Source: Petrolisthes cinctipes | Taxonomy: Eukaryota; Arthropoda; Malacostraca; Decapoda; Porcellanidae | NCBI GenBank assembly: GCA_033782935.1 | Contig: JAWQEG010001385.1 | Span: 186,001 to 250,000, forward strand | Direction of reading: 5' to 3' | DNA length: 64,000 bases | Position numbers and translations under genes: made by a program | Shown: piece after piece, positions 21,089 through 32,471 of the stretch | How the letters are laid out: the number at the start of each line of letters is the position of its first letter | Position numbering within the stretch: position 1 is the stretch's first letter | The notes under the pieces: model-generated | The model's input: only the letters and a program-made list of their open reading frames with translations | What the model was told of the DNA's origin: nothing | Database searches by the model: none

Positions 21089-21162
21089 TATATTTTCAGC
21101 CTATGGCTAAACCTCATGTCAATAACCGTTTATTATTATTATTATTTTTATTATTATTAAAG
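21089..21162 (+). mobile_element. Solo LINE 3' end with (TTA)n tail
   Basis: GTATATTTTCAGCCTATGGC continues to AATAACCGTTTATTATTATT. It resembles the element end at 22135-22216 (GTACATTTTCAGCTTACCAG to AATAAACCGATTATTATT). I read both as extremely 5'-truncated LINE insertions into the (CA)n array, with the TTA triplets as the 3' tail. Confidence 0.6.
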
Positions 21163-21164
21163 AC

Positions 21165-21866
21165 GAAGAAATACACACACACACAAACAAAGAAATATAC
21201 ACACACACACAAACAAAGAAATACACACACACACAAACAAAGAAATACACACACACACAAACAAAGAAATACACACACACACAAACAAAGAAATATACAC
21301 ACACACACACACAAAGAAATACACACACACACACACAAAGAAATACACACACACACAAACAAAGAAATATACACACACACAAACAAAGAAATACACACAC
21401 ACACAAACAAAGAAATATACACACACACAGAGTTACGCATAAGAATACATACACACAGACGATGGAATACACACACATAGACACACACAGACACACATAG
21501 GAATACACACAGACACACACACAGAGGAACACACACACACACAGGAATGCACACACACACACACATATACGGACACAGACACACACAGAGGAACACACAC
21601 ACACACACACACACACAGACGAAGGAATACACACATACAGACACACACAAAGGAATACACACACACACACACAGACGAAGAAATACACACTCACACACAC
21701 ACGCACGCACACACACACATAGACGAAGGAAAACACACACACAGAAGAAGAAATACACATGCACACACACACGCACGCACACACACACATAGACGAAGGA
21801 AAACACACACACAGAAGAAGAAATACACACACAGACACACAGAGGAATACACACACACACACACAC
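21165..21866. repeat. (CA)n minisatellite, block 2
   Basis: First part (21165-21430) has ACACAAACAAAGAAATACAC units of about 22-24 bp. The second part has GACGAAGGAATAC and GAGGAACAC spacers. Confidence 0.9.
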
Positions 21867-21869
21867 CTA

Positions 21870-22134
21870 TTTACTTTACTTTTTCATGTATGTATATGTA
21901 TATAAGTGTGTATGTATATGTATATGTATGTATATGTATATATATATACATATATATATGTATGTGTATATACATTTACATATATGTGTTTATGTATGAA
22001 TATGTAGGTATATATATATATTTTATTATATCTCTGTGTATTTCCTCATTTATTTAACGTGTATGTATTTTTCTCCCATATGTTTTTGTGTCTATTTGTT
22101 TTCATTCCCATTTTTACCTTTATTGTTTTATTGT
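21870..22134. other. AT-rich spacer with (TATG)/(TA) runs
   Basis: Low-complexity TATGTATATATAT followed by sequence that may be the 3' UTR of the LINE end at 22135. No gene. Confidence 0.55.
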
Positions 22135-22180
22135 AATATGTACATTTTCAGCTTACCAGCTGCTACTATTTAATAAACCG

Positions 22181-22215
<35 letters not shown>

Positions 22216-22216
22216 A
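22135..22216 (+). mobile_element. LINE 3' end with AATAAA and (ATT)n tail
   Basis: GTACATTTTCAGCTTACCAG, then TTTAATAAACCGATTATTAT and about 13 ATT triplets. The AATAAA and simple triplet tail are typical of a LINE 3' terminus. Coding sequence is absent. Confidence 0.65.
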
Positions 22217-22540
22217 GACGAAGCAATACACACACACAGACACACAGACGAAGCAATACACACACACACACACAGACAGTCGAAGGAATACACACACACA
22301 CAGACGAAGGAGTACACACACAGACACACATAAGAATACACACACAGACACACAGACGAAGCAATACACACACACACACACACACACAGACGAAGCAATA
22401 CACACACACACACAGACGAAGCAATACACACACAGACATACACAGACACACATAGGAATGCACACACACACATAGGAATACACTCACAGACGAAGGAGTA
22501 CACACACAGACACACACACAGACACAGACACACACTTGAA
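22217..22540. repeat. (CA)n minisatellite, block 3
   Basis: (AC)n with GACGAAGCAATA and GACGAAGGAGTA spacers. It ends exactly where the minus-strand LINE 3' region begins (CACACACTTGAAGTTCCTG). Confidence 0.9.
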
Positions 22541-25312
22541 GTTCCTGAAGTATAGCTTGGTACATCTGGGTGTCCAGGGTCACACTGATACACCGTCCTT
22601 GTAGTGCTGTTACTGTAGTTGGTGAATCACACTGTATGAAGGCGATGGTTGATAGTAATGTGGAAGAGCGGGTTGGTCTGGTATGGGCAGCAGGGATTCG
22701 TCGAGTTTTTTCTTAAATGTTGATAGTGGGCAGTCTAATTGGCGTAGATTTTTCGGCAGACAGTTGAATAGTTTGGTACCATGCACAGTGAAGGACTTTT
22801 CCTTGAGAGTGATAACATGTGGATACTTATTGTTTAACTTTGGGAGAACACATAATGGTCCACGTCTGCCTGTGTTCTTCACTTGGATAGTATTGGGGTG
22901 GCCAAGGTTCGGTGCGTGTCGGTTGATAATTTTCCAGATGTATATTATGAAATATCTTTCCCTTCTGCACTCCAGCGAGTAAAGTTTCAGACATTAAAGT
23001 CTGTCCCTGTAATTATGTCATCTATGTTTTGTAATTTGTTAGTAAAGGTTCTTTGTACTGCTTCTATTTTCCGTATCTGTCCAATATTGGTTGGGTTCCA
23101 TATTCTATTATTGGTAATACCATGGTTTTAAACAGCGTAATGATAGCGTGGGGTTCCCTGGTTTTAAAGGAACGTAAGATCCATCCAGTCTGTTGTTTGG
23201 CTTTATTTACCATGTTGTCTATTTGAGTGTCAAAATCTACTTTGTTGCTCATAATGATGCCTAGGTCTCGTATCTCTGTTTTCTTTTGTATGGTTTGTCT
23301 GGCCGGATCTCGGTAAATAAAGTCGAGTGGTTCGTGTCTGGGGTGAGTATACCTAAGTAGTTTGCACTTTGTTGAGTTGAACTCCATATTGTTGCATTGC
23401 ACCCAGCTGTATATTTTTGTAAGGTCGTTCTGCATTTTTCTGCAATCCTCAATCGTCTGTACTCTGCCCAGCATCCGGGTGTCATCTGCGAACGAGGTGG
23501 TTTGGCAGTAGTCTACATCTTCATCCATATCTGTCATAAACATTAGAAATAACACTGGTCCAATCACTGATCCTTGGGCTACACCACTTAATACTTTTGA
23601 CTTCTCCGACTCGACTCCCTCTACCAACACTGACTGCGTTCTATCGGCAAAGAAATCTTTGATCCAGTCTAGTAATTTTCCAGCAATGCCAAACTGATAT
23701 TCTATTTTTTTTTGTTAAAATATGATTATCTACCTTGTCAAACGCCTTAGCAAAGTCTAAGTAAATAGTATCTGCGTTTTGTCCGCTTTCTAAGACATTT
23801 ATTATTTCTGTGTGGTATTGTAATAGCTGAGATAGACATGATATATTATCTCTAAAACCATGTTGGCCTGGATTGTACAACTTGTTTCTATCCATGTGAC
23901 TTCTTAGTTCAGTAATAATTAGTCGTTCAAATACTTTTATTATATGTGATGTTAAGGTCACAGGTGTATATTGTTTGGGTTCAGTCTTGTTGCCTCCTTT
24001 GTGTATGGGAGTTACCATTCCATGCTTCAGTATTGCTGGTATTTCTCCTTGGTTAAGAGATGATCTCCATAAGCCAGACAATGGTGTAGATAATGTTTTT
24101 GAGCATTTCTTAATTAAGGAGAATAGTTGGGATCTGGTCCGGTCCGGCTGCTGCATTAATTTTTATCTTTCATATTGCCTTCTCAAAGTCTTCTGGTTTG
24201 AACCGGATGTAGCTTAGTTGGTAGTCGACTGATTTCCATGGAATTGGTCTATGTTCGTCCATTGGTTTGATAAAAGCTGAAGTGTACTGCTCATTCAAGG
24301 CTTTCACTATTAACTCAGGTTCGCTAACCAGTTCACCTCTGTATATAAGTGGGCCAATGGAGCTTCGAGTTACTGATTTTGAGCGCACGTATGAGTAAAA
24401 ATATTTCGTGTTTGGATTTATTTTCTCTATTGCTCTTGTTTCCGTTAATTTCAATTCTTTTGCACATGTTGGTGCGAGTTTGACTTCAATATCGTTCATT
24501 TTGTTTTTTAGTTTCTCTACTTCATACGTGTTTATTGTTTTCGCCATTGTTATCTTTATGTTGGTCCGTTTCCTTATCAGGATACAACAATCTCTTGGAA
24601 TACTGTTTTGGGTGCATCTTTGTCGGACAGGAGTGTGTTGTGTGAATATCTCTAGCAGTTTAACCTATAATATATTATATATGTCGTCACTGGTTTTGTT
24701 CTCAAAGAAATTAAGTATTCATTGTGGCTTCGTGTATTGCATTCCAATCTGTGTTCTTATGGCGGGAATACAGTGAAGCAAACGAATCTTTCTCCAGTGT
24801 CCGTTTCGTTCACTCGTTGTCTCCAAATCTGTCTTTATGACTGCAATTCTGTGGTCTGACATCAAAGTGTCTTCAATAGTTATATTACTGACTATTTCTT
24901 CGTTGTTTGTTAAAGTCAAGTTTAGAATGTTGTTTCCCCTAGTAGCCGTGTCTATCATTTGTTTAAGTAGGAATTTGTACATAAACGATAGAAATAAGTC
25001 AGATTGCTGTTGGTCCGAGGCCGATCCTCGGTATATTATTGTCCCATTGGGTTCGTTCCATCTAATGATTGGCAGATTAAAATCACCAAGTATTATAATG
25101 TTAGGTTCTGGGTTGCCTAGGTTAATTACCTCTGATTTTATTGATGGTATTGTATTTGTAAAGTTATCAGTAGAGCAGTATGGTGGTCGATAAATTGTTG
25201 ACAATACTAGTTTCCACTTGAGAATATAGATAAGTAGGTGCTCCACCTCTCCATTTGACTCTTGCTTTAAAACCCTCGTCTCTCATCAAATCATTTCTAA
25301 CATAAATACACA
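22541..25312 (-). pseudogene. 5'-truncated LINE ORF2 (endonuclease and reverse transcriptase)
   Basis: Minus strand, in order. The endonuclease starts at VRNDL (about 25310), then STIYRPPYCS, NIIILGDFNLP and MSDHRIAVI (25246-24719). A linker follows with EKINPNTKYFYSYVRSK (24547-24170). The reverse-transcriptase fingers and motif A are at 24156-23641 (MVTPIHKGGNK, DTIYLDFAKAFDKVDNH). Motifs B and C are at 23630-23064 (VLSGVAQGSVIGPVLFLMFM, FADDTR), followed by the DLGIIMS block. The C-terminal tail is at 22882-22610 (SFTVHGTKLFNCLPKNLRQL, STFKKKLDE). Catalytic Asp residues of motifs A and C are present, but frameshifts (including one at a poly-T run near 23707) break the ORF. The 5' end joins the (CA)n array abruptly, as expected of incomplete reverse transcription. 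Family is Jockey/CR1-like by motif style. Confidence 0.9.
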
Positions 25313-25947
25313 CCCACACAAACACACACAGACGAAGGAATACACACACACACACACACACAGGCGAAGAAATACACACGCACACACACAGACGAAGGAA
25401 TACACACACACACACAGACGAAGGAATACACACACACACACACACACACCCACAGGCGAAGAAATACACACACACACACACACACACAGACGAAGGAATA
25501 CACACACACACACAGACGAAGGAATACACACACACACACCCACAGACGAAAATATACACATACACACAGACACACATAGGAATACACACACACACACACA
25601 CACAGACGAAGGAATACACACACACACAAAGACGAAGGAATACACACACACACACACACTAACAAAGACGAAGGAATACACACACACACACACACATAAG
25701 AAGGACTACACACACACACACAGACACACATAGGAATACACACACACACACTGACGAAAGAATACACACACACACAGACGAAGGAATACACACACACACA
25801 CACACAGACGAAGGAATACACACACACACACAGACGAAGGAATACACACACACACACGTAGACGAAGGAGTACACACACACACACTCACGAAGAAATACA
25901 GACACACACTCACAGACGAAGAAATACACACACACACGAAGTAATAC

Positions 25948-25979
<32 letters not shown>

Positions 25980-26560
25980 CAAGGAATACACACACACACA
26001 CACACACACTTAGATGAATAAATACACACACACACACACACAGAGGAAGGAATACACACACACACACACACACACAGAGGAAGGAATACACACACACACA
26101 CACAGAGGAAGGAATACACACACACACACACAGAGGAAGGAATACACACACACACACACACAGAGGAAGGAATACACACACACACACACAAAGGAAGGAA
26201 TACACACACACACACATAGAGGAAGGAATACACACACACACACACAGAGGAAGGAATACACACACACACACACAGAGGAAGGAATACACACACACACACA
26301 AAGGAAGGAATACACACACACACACACAGAGGAAGGAATACACACACACACACACACACACACAGAGGAAGGAATACACACACACACACACAGAGGAAGG
26401 AATACACACACACACACACAGAGGAAGGAATACACACACACACACAAAGGAAGGAATACACACACACACACACAGAGGAAGGAATACACACACACACACA
26501 CACACACAGAGGAAGGAATACACACACACACAGACACACAGAGGAAGGAATACACACAGA
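25313..26560. repeat. (CA)n minisatellite, block 4 (GACGAAGGAATA then GAGGAAGGAATA)
   Basis: About 1.25 kb of (AC)n with spacers. GACGAAGGAATAC dominates to about 25900 and GAGGAAGGAATAC from 26040 to 26550, where units of about 28-30 bp are quite regular. Reverse frames up to 433 residues (Cys/Val/Phe) are artefacts. Confidence 0.95.
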
Positions 26561-26574
26561 TAGTTAGATATAAA

Positions 26575-27696
26575 TAGATTGTTTATTGACCACAACATTA
26601 CATATTACATTACATAATAATAACTCTAACAGTTTTTTGTACTCTTCTACTCTTTTACACCTACCTACTGCAAACATCTGTATTTGATAATGTCTTGCTA
26701 CATGTTTACAGGTAAACAGACAGAATATAGTGTATTATTTTACATGTTTCAGCCATTGAATACTTAACAGTAAACACCAGGGCCAGTATTCACAAAACAT
26801 CTTAGAGTTTGGACTTGTTAGTATGTTTACAATACTGACCTCACCATAGTGTTTCAGTTTCATTTCGAAGCAGTAAATGGTTTTGTTATTCTATTAGTAT
26901 GAGCTGTTGTTATGATTTCGAAGCAGTGTTGGGTATAGTCCTCGCCATGAATAAATGCTTACGAATAAAATTTTAAGTTAAGAGTGAACTTTGCTTTTGT
27001 GAATACGGCACCTGTTTTATTGTGTCAAACCGGTGATTGTCACGAGTGTGTTGAGTTTATGGACAGTCCTGGAGGACGTGTCTCTCTGTTTGTACACTAC
27101 CACATTCACATATTCTTTCATTCATAGGTAAGCAGCCATGACCCCTTCTATTCCATCGTCCTGTCTCACATACTAGAGAGTGACCACTCACCCTGAACTC
27201 AGTAAAGGACAACTTCTGATATTTATTAACATTATGTTTCACCTTATATATGTCATGTAATATGAAGCTTGAGTTTATATCCTTGTATGTTAATCTCCTT
27301 GAAGAGTCACTCTCAGAAATTCTATCAATTACACTTTGCATAGCCTGCTTTATATCTTTAACATCATTACTAATATAGTGTGTTATTAGCCTCTCCATCA
27401 CTGTGTTACTACTCTTTACTATATTCATAACAAATACCAAAGGGTCGTCTATGTATTCAGATCTTTCCTGCCATATTTTATAAAAAACAAAATATGCTGA
27501 TTATACTGAACTAGGTCATGTAAGGGAGGGAATCCCGACTCAGCATAACAAATATCATTACATGTATATTTCCTTACTCCAAGTAATTGCTTAAGACATC
27601 AGTTATAGAGTTTAACAATGGGTTTAAGATTACCATCCAGCCACGACTCACAGCTATATAATAATGACGACATCAGTGCTGCATCAAATACTGAAG
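26575..27696 (-). pseudogene. LINE ORF2 3' half (thumb to 3' UTR)
   Basis: Minus strand from about 27696 reads SVFDAALMSSLLYSCESWLD then KPIVKLYN, CLKQLLGVRKYTCNDICYAE and SGFPPLHDLVQ. After frameshifts near 27450-27480 an open stretch (27440-27057) gives RLTYKDINSSFILHDIYKVK, SFTEFRVSGHSLVCETGRWN and ERICECGSVQTERHVLQDCP. This is the thumb and Cys/His-containing C-terminal region of one LINE ORF2 class. The 3' UTR ends with AATAAA (TTTATT on plus, about 26580-26585) just before the (CA)n array. The catalytic core is missing, and the 5' boundary touches an oppositely oriented LINE fragment. Confidence 0.85.
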
Positions 27697-28395
27697 TACT
27701 TACTGTTGAAGACGTTAGCACCAAATGGGAAAATTACTTGATCACCACCACCGAGGCCTTTCACCACTTTTTCCCCACCAAAGATTTAACAATGCACCCA
27801 AACAACGTCCCTTGGATTACACCACGCATTAAGAGACTTTTAGTGCAATGCAACAAAGCCTTCAACAACAATAACAACCTCTATAGAAGACTAAGAAACA
27901 AAGTCATAAGGGAAATTCGTGCTGCAAAGAAAACCTATTATCTCAACAAGATACACCATTTGAAGGATGGAAATATAAGTCAGTGGTTTAGCAAGATTAA
28001 ACACCTGTGTGGGATTAAGAAACAATCATCATCTTTCCCATGTGTTGCCAACCTGACCAGCGAGGAGGCAGCTACCCAGATTAACGAGCACTTCTCAAAC
28101 ATCTGTCAGACCTTGCCCAACCTTGACCAGACTCACCTTCCAGCCCCCTCCCCCCCATCCACTGTACATGAGTACCAAATCTGTAGTAAACTTTTAAAAT
28201 TGATAAGTAATAGATCTACCACACCAGTAGATTTGCCCATTAAAATCTACAAAGAATTTGCCCATGAGCTAGCCACCCTCCTTTGCTCAATCATCAACGC
28301 CTCTTTAAATCAAAGTAAATGTCCTTCAGACTGGAAAACTTCACTTGTTACACCCATTCCCAAAACCTCCTCCCCCAATCCCTTAATGACCTCAG
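27697..28395 (+). pseudogene. LINE ORF2 linker and finger fragment, inverted relative to its neighbour
   Basis: The plus strand reads TVEDVSTKWENYLITTTEAF, NNVPWITPRIKRLL, KVIREIRAAKKTYYLNKIHH and SQWFSKIKHLCG, the linker between endonuclease and reverse transcriptase. It then gives TPVDLPIKIYKEFAHELATL, CPSDWKTSLVTPIPK and, after a one-base frameshift, NDLRP. It stops at the DLRP block near 28395, before any catalytic motif. The first 26 residues of the open frame starting at 27618 are antisense to the neighbouring LINE and are not part of this fragment. Confidence 0.8.
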
Positions 28396-28560
28396 ACCAT
28401 GGAGGTATAAAGGGTGGAGAGGCCCGCAGCCGCGTGCTAGTACAGGCTCAGTGAAGCCTCTTCTGCCTCCCGTCCGCCACGTTGTTGTGGGCAGGACCCA
28501 CTAAGACTTAGTGGGTCCTGGTTGTGGGCATGTGGGCAGAGGGTCGCGCACTGAGTCAAT
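28396..28560. other. GC-rich insert of unknown origin with a 29-bp palindrome
   Basis: Sequence after the LINE break is GC-rich (GGTATAAAGGGTGGAGAGGC to GGGTCGCGCACTGAG) and unlike its surroundings. CAGGACCCACTAAG / A / CTTAGTGGGTCCTG (28492-28520) is a perfect 14-bp inverted repeat with a one-base centre. GTTGTGGGCA occurs at 28484-28493 and again at 28521-28530 on either side. It could be a short SINE-like or MITE insert. I do not recognise it. Confidence 0.6.
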
Positions 28561-28720
28561 GGCTTACTCGTTATTTTTTCCCCCTTTTTTCATTGTTTAT
28601 ACCCATAAATAACTTTCAGATGTGTGAAATTAAACTACTGCTTACTCTTAGCCATATATTACATATCGACAACATTTTATATTGAATTACATGCCACTGA
28701 ATAATACTAATTTATTCATC
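28561..28720. other. Spacer, no gene seen
   Basis: AT-rich sequence leading into the transposase remnant. Confidence 0.5.
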
Positions 28721-29514
28721 CTAGTTCTGCTTTTCACCCCTTTGAGAGATGTGTGTGTGTGGTGCAGTGAACTGTTTGGCTGTGTATCTATATCTGACCA
28801 GTAGATAGGTCTTAGCTACAGCCTTTATTAGGTGTACAAGATGATTATCTACAGGATCACTATCTGACATATGTCTTACCAAACCAGGGAAAATAGTCTT
28901 TCCCTGGAACTCTGACAGTATAAAAGTTACTATGTTGTGGCAAACATACCCTGACACCTTTGAATATGGGTGCTAATCTTTGCAGAGTAAGACTTTCTCT
29001 CTGAATTTCTTTTCACATATAAGACATATAGTAACAACATCTTTGGATGGAAAAGATAGATGGCCTTTGTTTTTTACAGTTATTAACTTGTGAGTTTCAT
29101 TTATATTTTGGTGAAACAGAACACGGCATCATATCTCACACTTTAAAGTTTTCTTTAGTTTTGAAATAACAAAGCCAGCTATACAGTATATGCAATAATT
29201 TGTTCAGAGTAAGGAGAGAGCACACTGGCTGAACATAAACTTCCATAATCAACTTCACAGTGTATATTAATCTCCTTATTTTCATTAGCTGCATCATTCT
29301 CTAGGATTCTGTTTTTATTGAGAGAACAGTTGATGACACTACTTGATGGAACGTTCATATTAGAAGCCTGTAGATAGTGACTGGAGGCAGTAAGGATTGG
29401 TACACACTCCAAAGGTATACAATTCCCACAAGTTACTTCCTGAATTTCACAGTGTGTTAATACTGATTCAGCAAAGCTTTTTCCAAAGGAGAAACCTGAC
29501 CTCATCCTGGACAC
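28721..29514 (-). pseudogene. P-element/THAP9-like transposase C-terminal remnant
   Basis: Minus strand. About 29514-29400 gives SFAESVLTHCEIQEVTCGNC (compare the family's ALQFRYA.RKLL...EI...GNC). About 29190-29130 gives YCIAGFVISKLKKTLKCEI then a stop where the family has C..C (IAG.V..KL...L.CE.C). About 29095-29000 gives HKLITVKNKGHLSFPSKDVV, TICLICEKKFR, the LI.LKN.GGL..PS.DV..IC...E..fr block. Finally 28957-28721 gives KVSGYVCHNIVTF. Several stops and frameshifts interrupt it and the catalytic part upstream is not recognisable. The family call rests on remembered motif order only. Confidence 0.6.
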
Positions 29515-29880
29515 ACCCTTTGCACGTTAGTTAAATGGGAATTCCTTCACAATACACACCTACAAAATTGAAAGACCTACATTTACAGTAATAAGAAAGT
29601 CGTGATGCAAGACCAGATTATTTACACTTAGGAAAGTACTTGGTAGAAAACAGTCGCATTAGGAATATATTTTGTAGGGAAAATAATCAGTTTGCACCTA
29701 TCGTTACCACAGGAAATAACAAAATATTTCTATTGGGCTATACTATACTCCTTTTACGCTAACTTGGCCTAGTAGCCACGCCCCCTTGATAGGCCTTGAT
29801 AGCTGATTGGTTGATTTATAACTGTTCGTGTCGCTTCCCTTACATTGACATTGAATATGTTTACATCCTTTTCCTTTCTC
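29515..29880. other. Spacer, no gene seen
   Basis: Unique AT-rich sequence. No supported feature. Confidence 0.5.
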
Positions 29881-30134
29881 TAATATTGATGGAATTTAGG
29901 AACATTAAAATATAAACTATTTTTAAGCATCATTCCCCCTCCTTTCTTTTCCTCCATTTCCCTCATATTACTTATTGAGTATATGTGATCACAGAGACTG
30001 ATATTCTCACACTTTTGGTGTGTTTCCGTTAAACATAAAAATTCATCACTTTTAATTAAATCTTGTAATTCCGTCATCTTTACTTTTGTTAGCCCTTGTA
30101 TGTTTATTAGTTTAATCTTACATATGCTCTCCAT
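29880..30134 (-). pseudogene. LINE ORF2 start (endonuclease N-terminus), truncated
   Basis: Begins ATGGAGAGCATATG, overlapping the stop of ORF1 by 17 bases (30118-30134). It reads MESICKIKLINIQGL, ELQDLIKSDEFLCLTETHQK and KKGGGMML, the N-terminal block of an AP-endonuclease-type ORF2 (N.QGL, L..L.lTET). It stops at 29880 after about 84 residues, well before the catalytic His/Asp blocks, where unrelated sequence begins. Confidence 0.8.
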
Positions 30135-31057
30135 ATATTTGTCCTCTTTCTCCTTGAAACTTATTTCTCATTAACTTTGCATCCTTTATATACCATCCCT
30201 TTTCTCCCAGTTCTCGTTTTCTTTTTAATTCCTCCCAGAGCTCCTTATTTTGTTGTCTCTCTTTCTTAGTCATATCCAAGGTGATAGATATTCTTTTTGC
30301 TAGCCTATGGTTTGTATTCTTAAGGTTCTTTGCATTTTTCAGAATCTGCCATTTCATCCATGTTTCTTTTAATTTTAACAGGAGTGGTCTCTTCTTTCCT
30401 GGTTCATTTATTAATCCTAATCTTGCTGCATCCAAAATTTCTACATCCTCTACTTTTACTTCCCTTTGTATTATATCCAGAGAGTTTTCTATGTCTTTCT
30501 GTATCTTTTCCTTTGGTTCTGATTCCTCGGGTTCTTCTAAATTATAAATGATAATATTATTCCTCTTTCTCTCTTTTTCCTCTCTCTCTTTCATATCTTC
30601 AACCATTTCACTTTTTAGTTCTACTTTCATTATCTCTATTTTCTTATCTCTCTTCTTCAGTTCTAACTCCATTTCATTCTTCATTTCCTCTAACATATCT
30701 TTCTTTAACTTATCTAAACTCTCCTCCCACTGCATCATTTTTTCCTCAAAGAAAGATCTCAACTCCTTTTTCATCTCATCAATCTTTTTTCCTAATTCCC
30801 CATCTGGTGTTAAGTCTCTTTTTTGCTACTGGTATACATCCAGAACATATCCATACTGATTCAGAATCTTTCAACTCTCTATATAGGGTAGGACTGACCT
30901 GCTCACATCCGATGTGGAACCAGACACTACACATATCACATTGTATTCCTCTCTCCTGTTGTTTTACTCTGTTTTCACATCTTCCACAGCTGTCTTCTCT
31001 TCGTGCTCCGCTTCTTGCACTTCGTTCGACTAGCCATCTTCTTCTCTTATTTTTCAC
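30118..31057 (-). pseudogene. LINE ORF1 (PHD finger, coiled coil, RRM-like), block D copy 1
   Basis: Minus strand. 31057-30779 encodes a PHD-type finger with Cys/His spacing CGRC, CDMC, WFHIGC, WICSGC. After a two-base deletion relative to the other copies (near 30813), 30774-30118 continues with a Lys/Glu-rich coiled coil (KKELRSFFEEKMMQWEESLD) and an RRM-like stretch (RNNIIIYNLEE to ILDAARLGL). The tail is basic (MTKKERQQNKELWEELKRKR). PHD plus coiled coil plus RRM is a known ORF1 design of CR1/L2-like LINEs that bind their RNA. Copies 2 and 3 join PHD to coiled coil in frame but lack everything after the RRM start. Confidence 0.85.
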
Positions 31058-31104
31058 TTTAGTTTATGTGGTAACTTTTATAAAGTTTACATTATTTGGG
31101 AAAC

Positions 31105-31374
31105 TCAGCTCTCAGTTTTCGAACCTGCCGCCACCGGCTCCTGCAGTTCATACTCCTTCCATGCCTCCTCATATGCTATTCTATCTTCCTCACTATTGCC
31201 TACATTTTCCCTTAGTCTTCTACACTTCCTATTACTCTCCTTCCTCGCATTCTCAATATCTTCATTCCACCAGCTCTTCATCAATCTTCTTTTATTGCTA
31301 TTCCTCACCCTTCCTATCCTTCTCTCACCCACCTCTGTCACTTTCCTAATCAGGGAATCATTCAGTTCATCCAC
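31105..31374 (-). pseudogene. LINE ORF2 linker fragment, block D copy 1
   Basis: An 89-residue open stretch reads KRRLMKSWWNEDIENARKES then RIAYEEAWKEYELQE, typical of the segment between endonuclease and reverse transcriptase (WWN.ei...). It lies upstream of ORF1 on the same strand, the reverse of the normal ORF1-ORF2 order, so the LINE sequence here is rearranged or comes from two insertions. Copies: 37009-37278 and 42359-42622. Confidence 0.7.
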
Positions 31375-31386
31375 TCAGTCACAACC

Positions 31387-32260
31387 AGTGTTGCCAATTT
31401 TGTAGTACCAATTTCCCACAGATTAAGGATTTTTTTCCCAAAGATTGAAATGAAGATCTCACAAAACAAATAAAGACAAATTTTATTGTTTCTTTTTAAT
31501 GTACATGAATATTGTATTGATACATTTCTCCTCACTAAAGAAAAACAATTACTTAATATTTGACAACCATATAACTGAACTTTGCTGAAGGTAAACTTAA
31601 AAATGCCAGTTTTATTTTCCGTAAAGACTAACTAGGCCTATGAGAACTTAGCTAAACAATGTTAATAATGACAATTAGATATACAGTATACATACCTACA
31701 GCCACAGATTCTTATTGTAGTACATCAAGAGCAATAATATTATTCTCCTCCTCCTCTTCAGAACCTTTAGAATTGAAACTTCTGATCATATCATCAGAAG
31801 GCTCAAAGTTTACACAGGATTGAAAATAATGAACCAATCCATACTTTATTTTTAACAATTAATGCCTCTACTGACCTAACACTGAGACGATTTCTCAGTT
31901 TAGAGTGAACAACATTCATCTGTGAAAATATTCTTTCTACTGTGGCATTAGAAAATGTAAGTGATAGTAATGACAAGACGAGGCCAAGAGGGTCCAAGGA
32001 CTTCACTGTATGGTGGATGATGTGGGTGATAAAGCCTCGGGGGTAAAGTTGGGATGGAGATTATTTTGGGGAGAAGATCTTGACAAAGCTTGTCATTCCC
32101 TTTCTTCAAGACTCTCAAAATGTTGTGGATGTCACTCAGGTTACCTTTCTGCACAACCAAGCACCATATGTGAAAGTGCTTTGAACCCAGCCAGAACCTT
32201 CTGAAGGACAACAACATTGACTTCTTTGGTAATGACGAGTGGCCCAGTAATTCTCCTCAT
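31387..32260 (-). pseudogene. hAT-type transposase C-terminal remnant, block D copy 1
   Basis: Minus strand 32006-31803 reads LGLVLSLLSLTFSNATVERI, FSQMNVVHSKLRNRLSVRSV, EALIVKN. This matches the hAT C-terminal dimerisation domain (LSLP.SNA..ER.FS.M...K...RN.L......LL..K). Upstream, 32217-31948 gives GNLSDIHNILRVLKKGNDKL in another frame, so there is at least one frameshift. The zinc-finger and catalytic regions are not seen. CAGTGTTGCCAATTTTG at 31390, on the 3' side, could be the hAT terminal repeat. I did not find its partner. Confidence 0.75.
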
Positions 32261-32266
32261 CTGTGT

Positions 32267-32314
<48 letters not shown>

Positions 32315-32450
32315 GCATGTAGGGTCAGAACAAGTTTTTTTCTTTACCTATATCGTTGGGTCTTGCTATGGATGCAAACATAACTGTACCCCTTATAGTC
32401 CTTGGTAATGACAAGTGGCCCAGTAATTCTCCTCATCTGTGAAAATGTTG
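32220..32450. repeat. Short duplication around a (GA)n tract
   Basis: GGTAATGACGAGTGGCCCAG, TAATTCTCCTCATCTGTG occurs at about 32229 and again, as GACAAGTGGCCCAG, at about 32404, on either side of (GA)n and a TTTACCTATATCG stretch. Copy 2 of block D has three such units (38131-38465). Confidence 0.75.
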
Positions 32451-32471
32451 GATCTATCTTGAAGGACGAGG

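Noticed and set aside
20362..26598. Cys/Val/Phe-rich frames up to 433 residues resembling secreted or metallothionein-like proteins
   Set aside because: They are antisense readings of (CA)n minisatellites with GACGAAGGAATA spacers. No signal peptide or cysteine pattern beyond the dinucleotide repeat.
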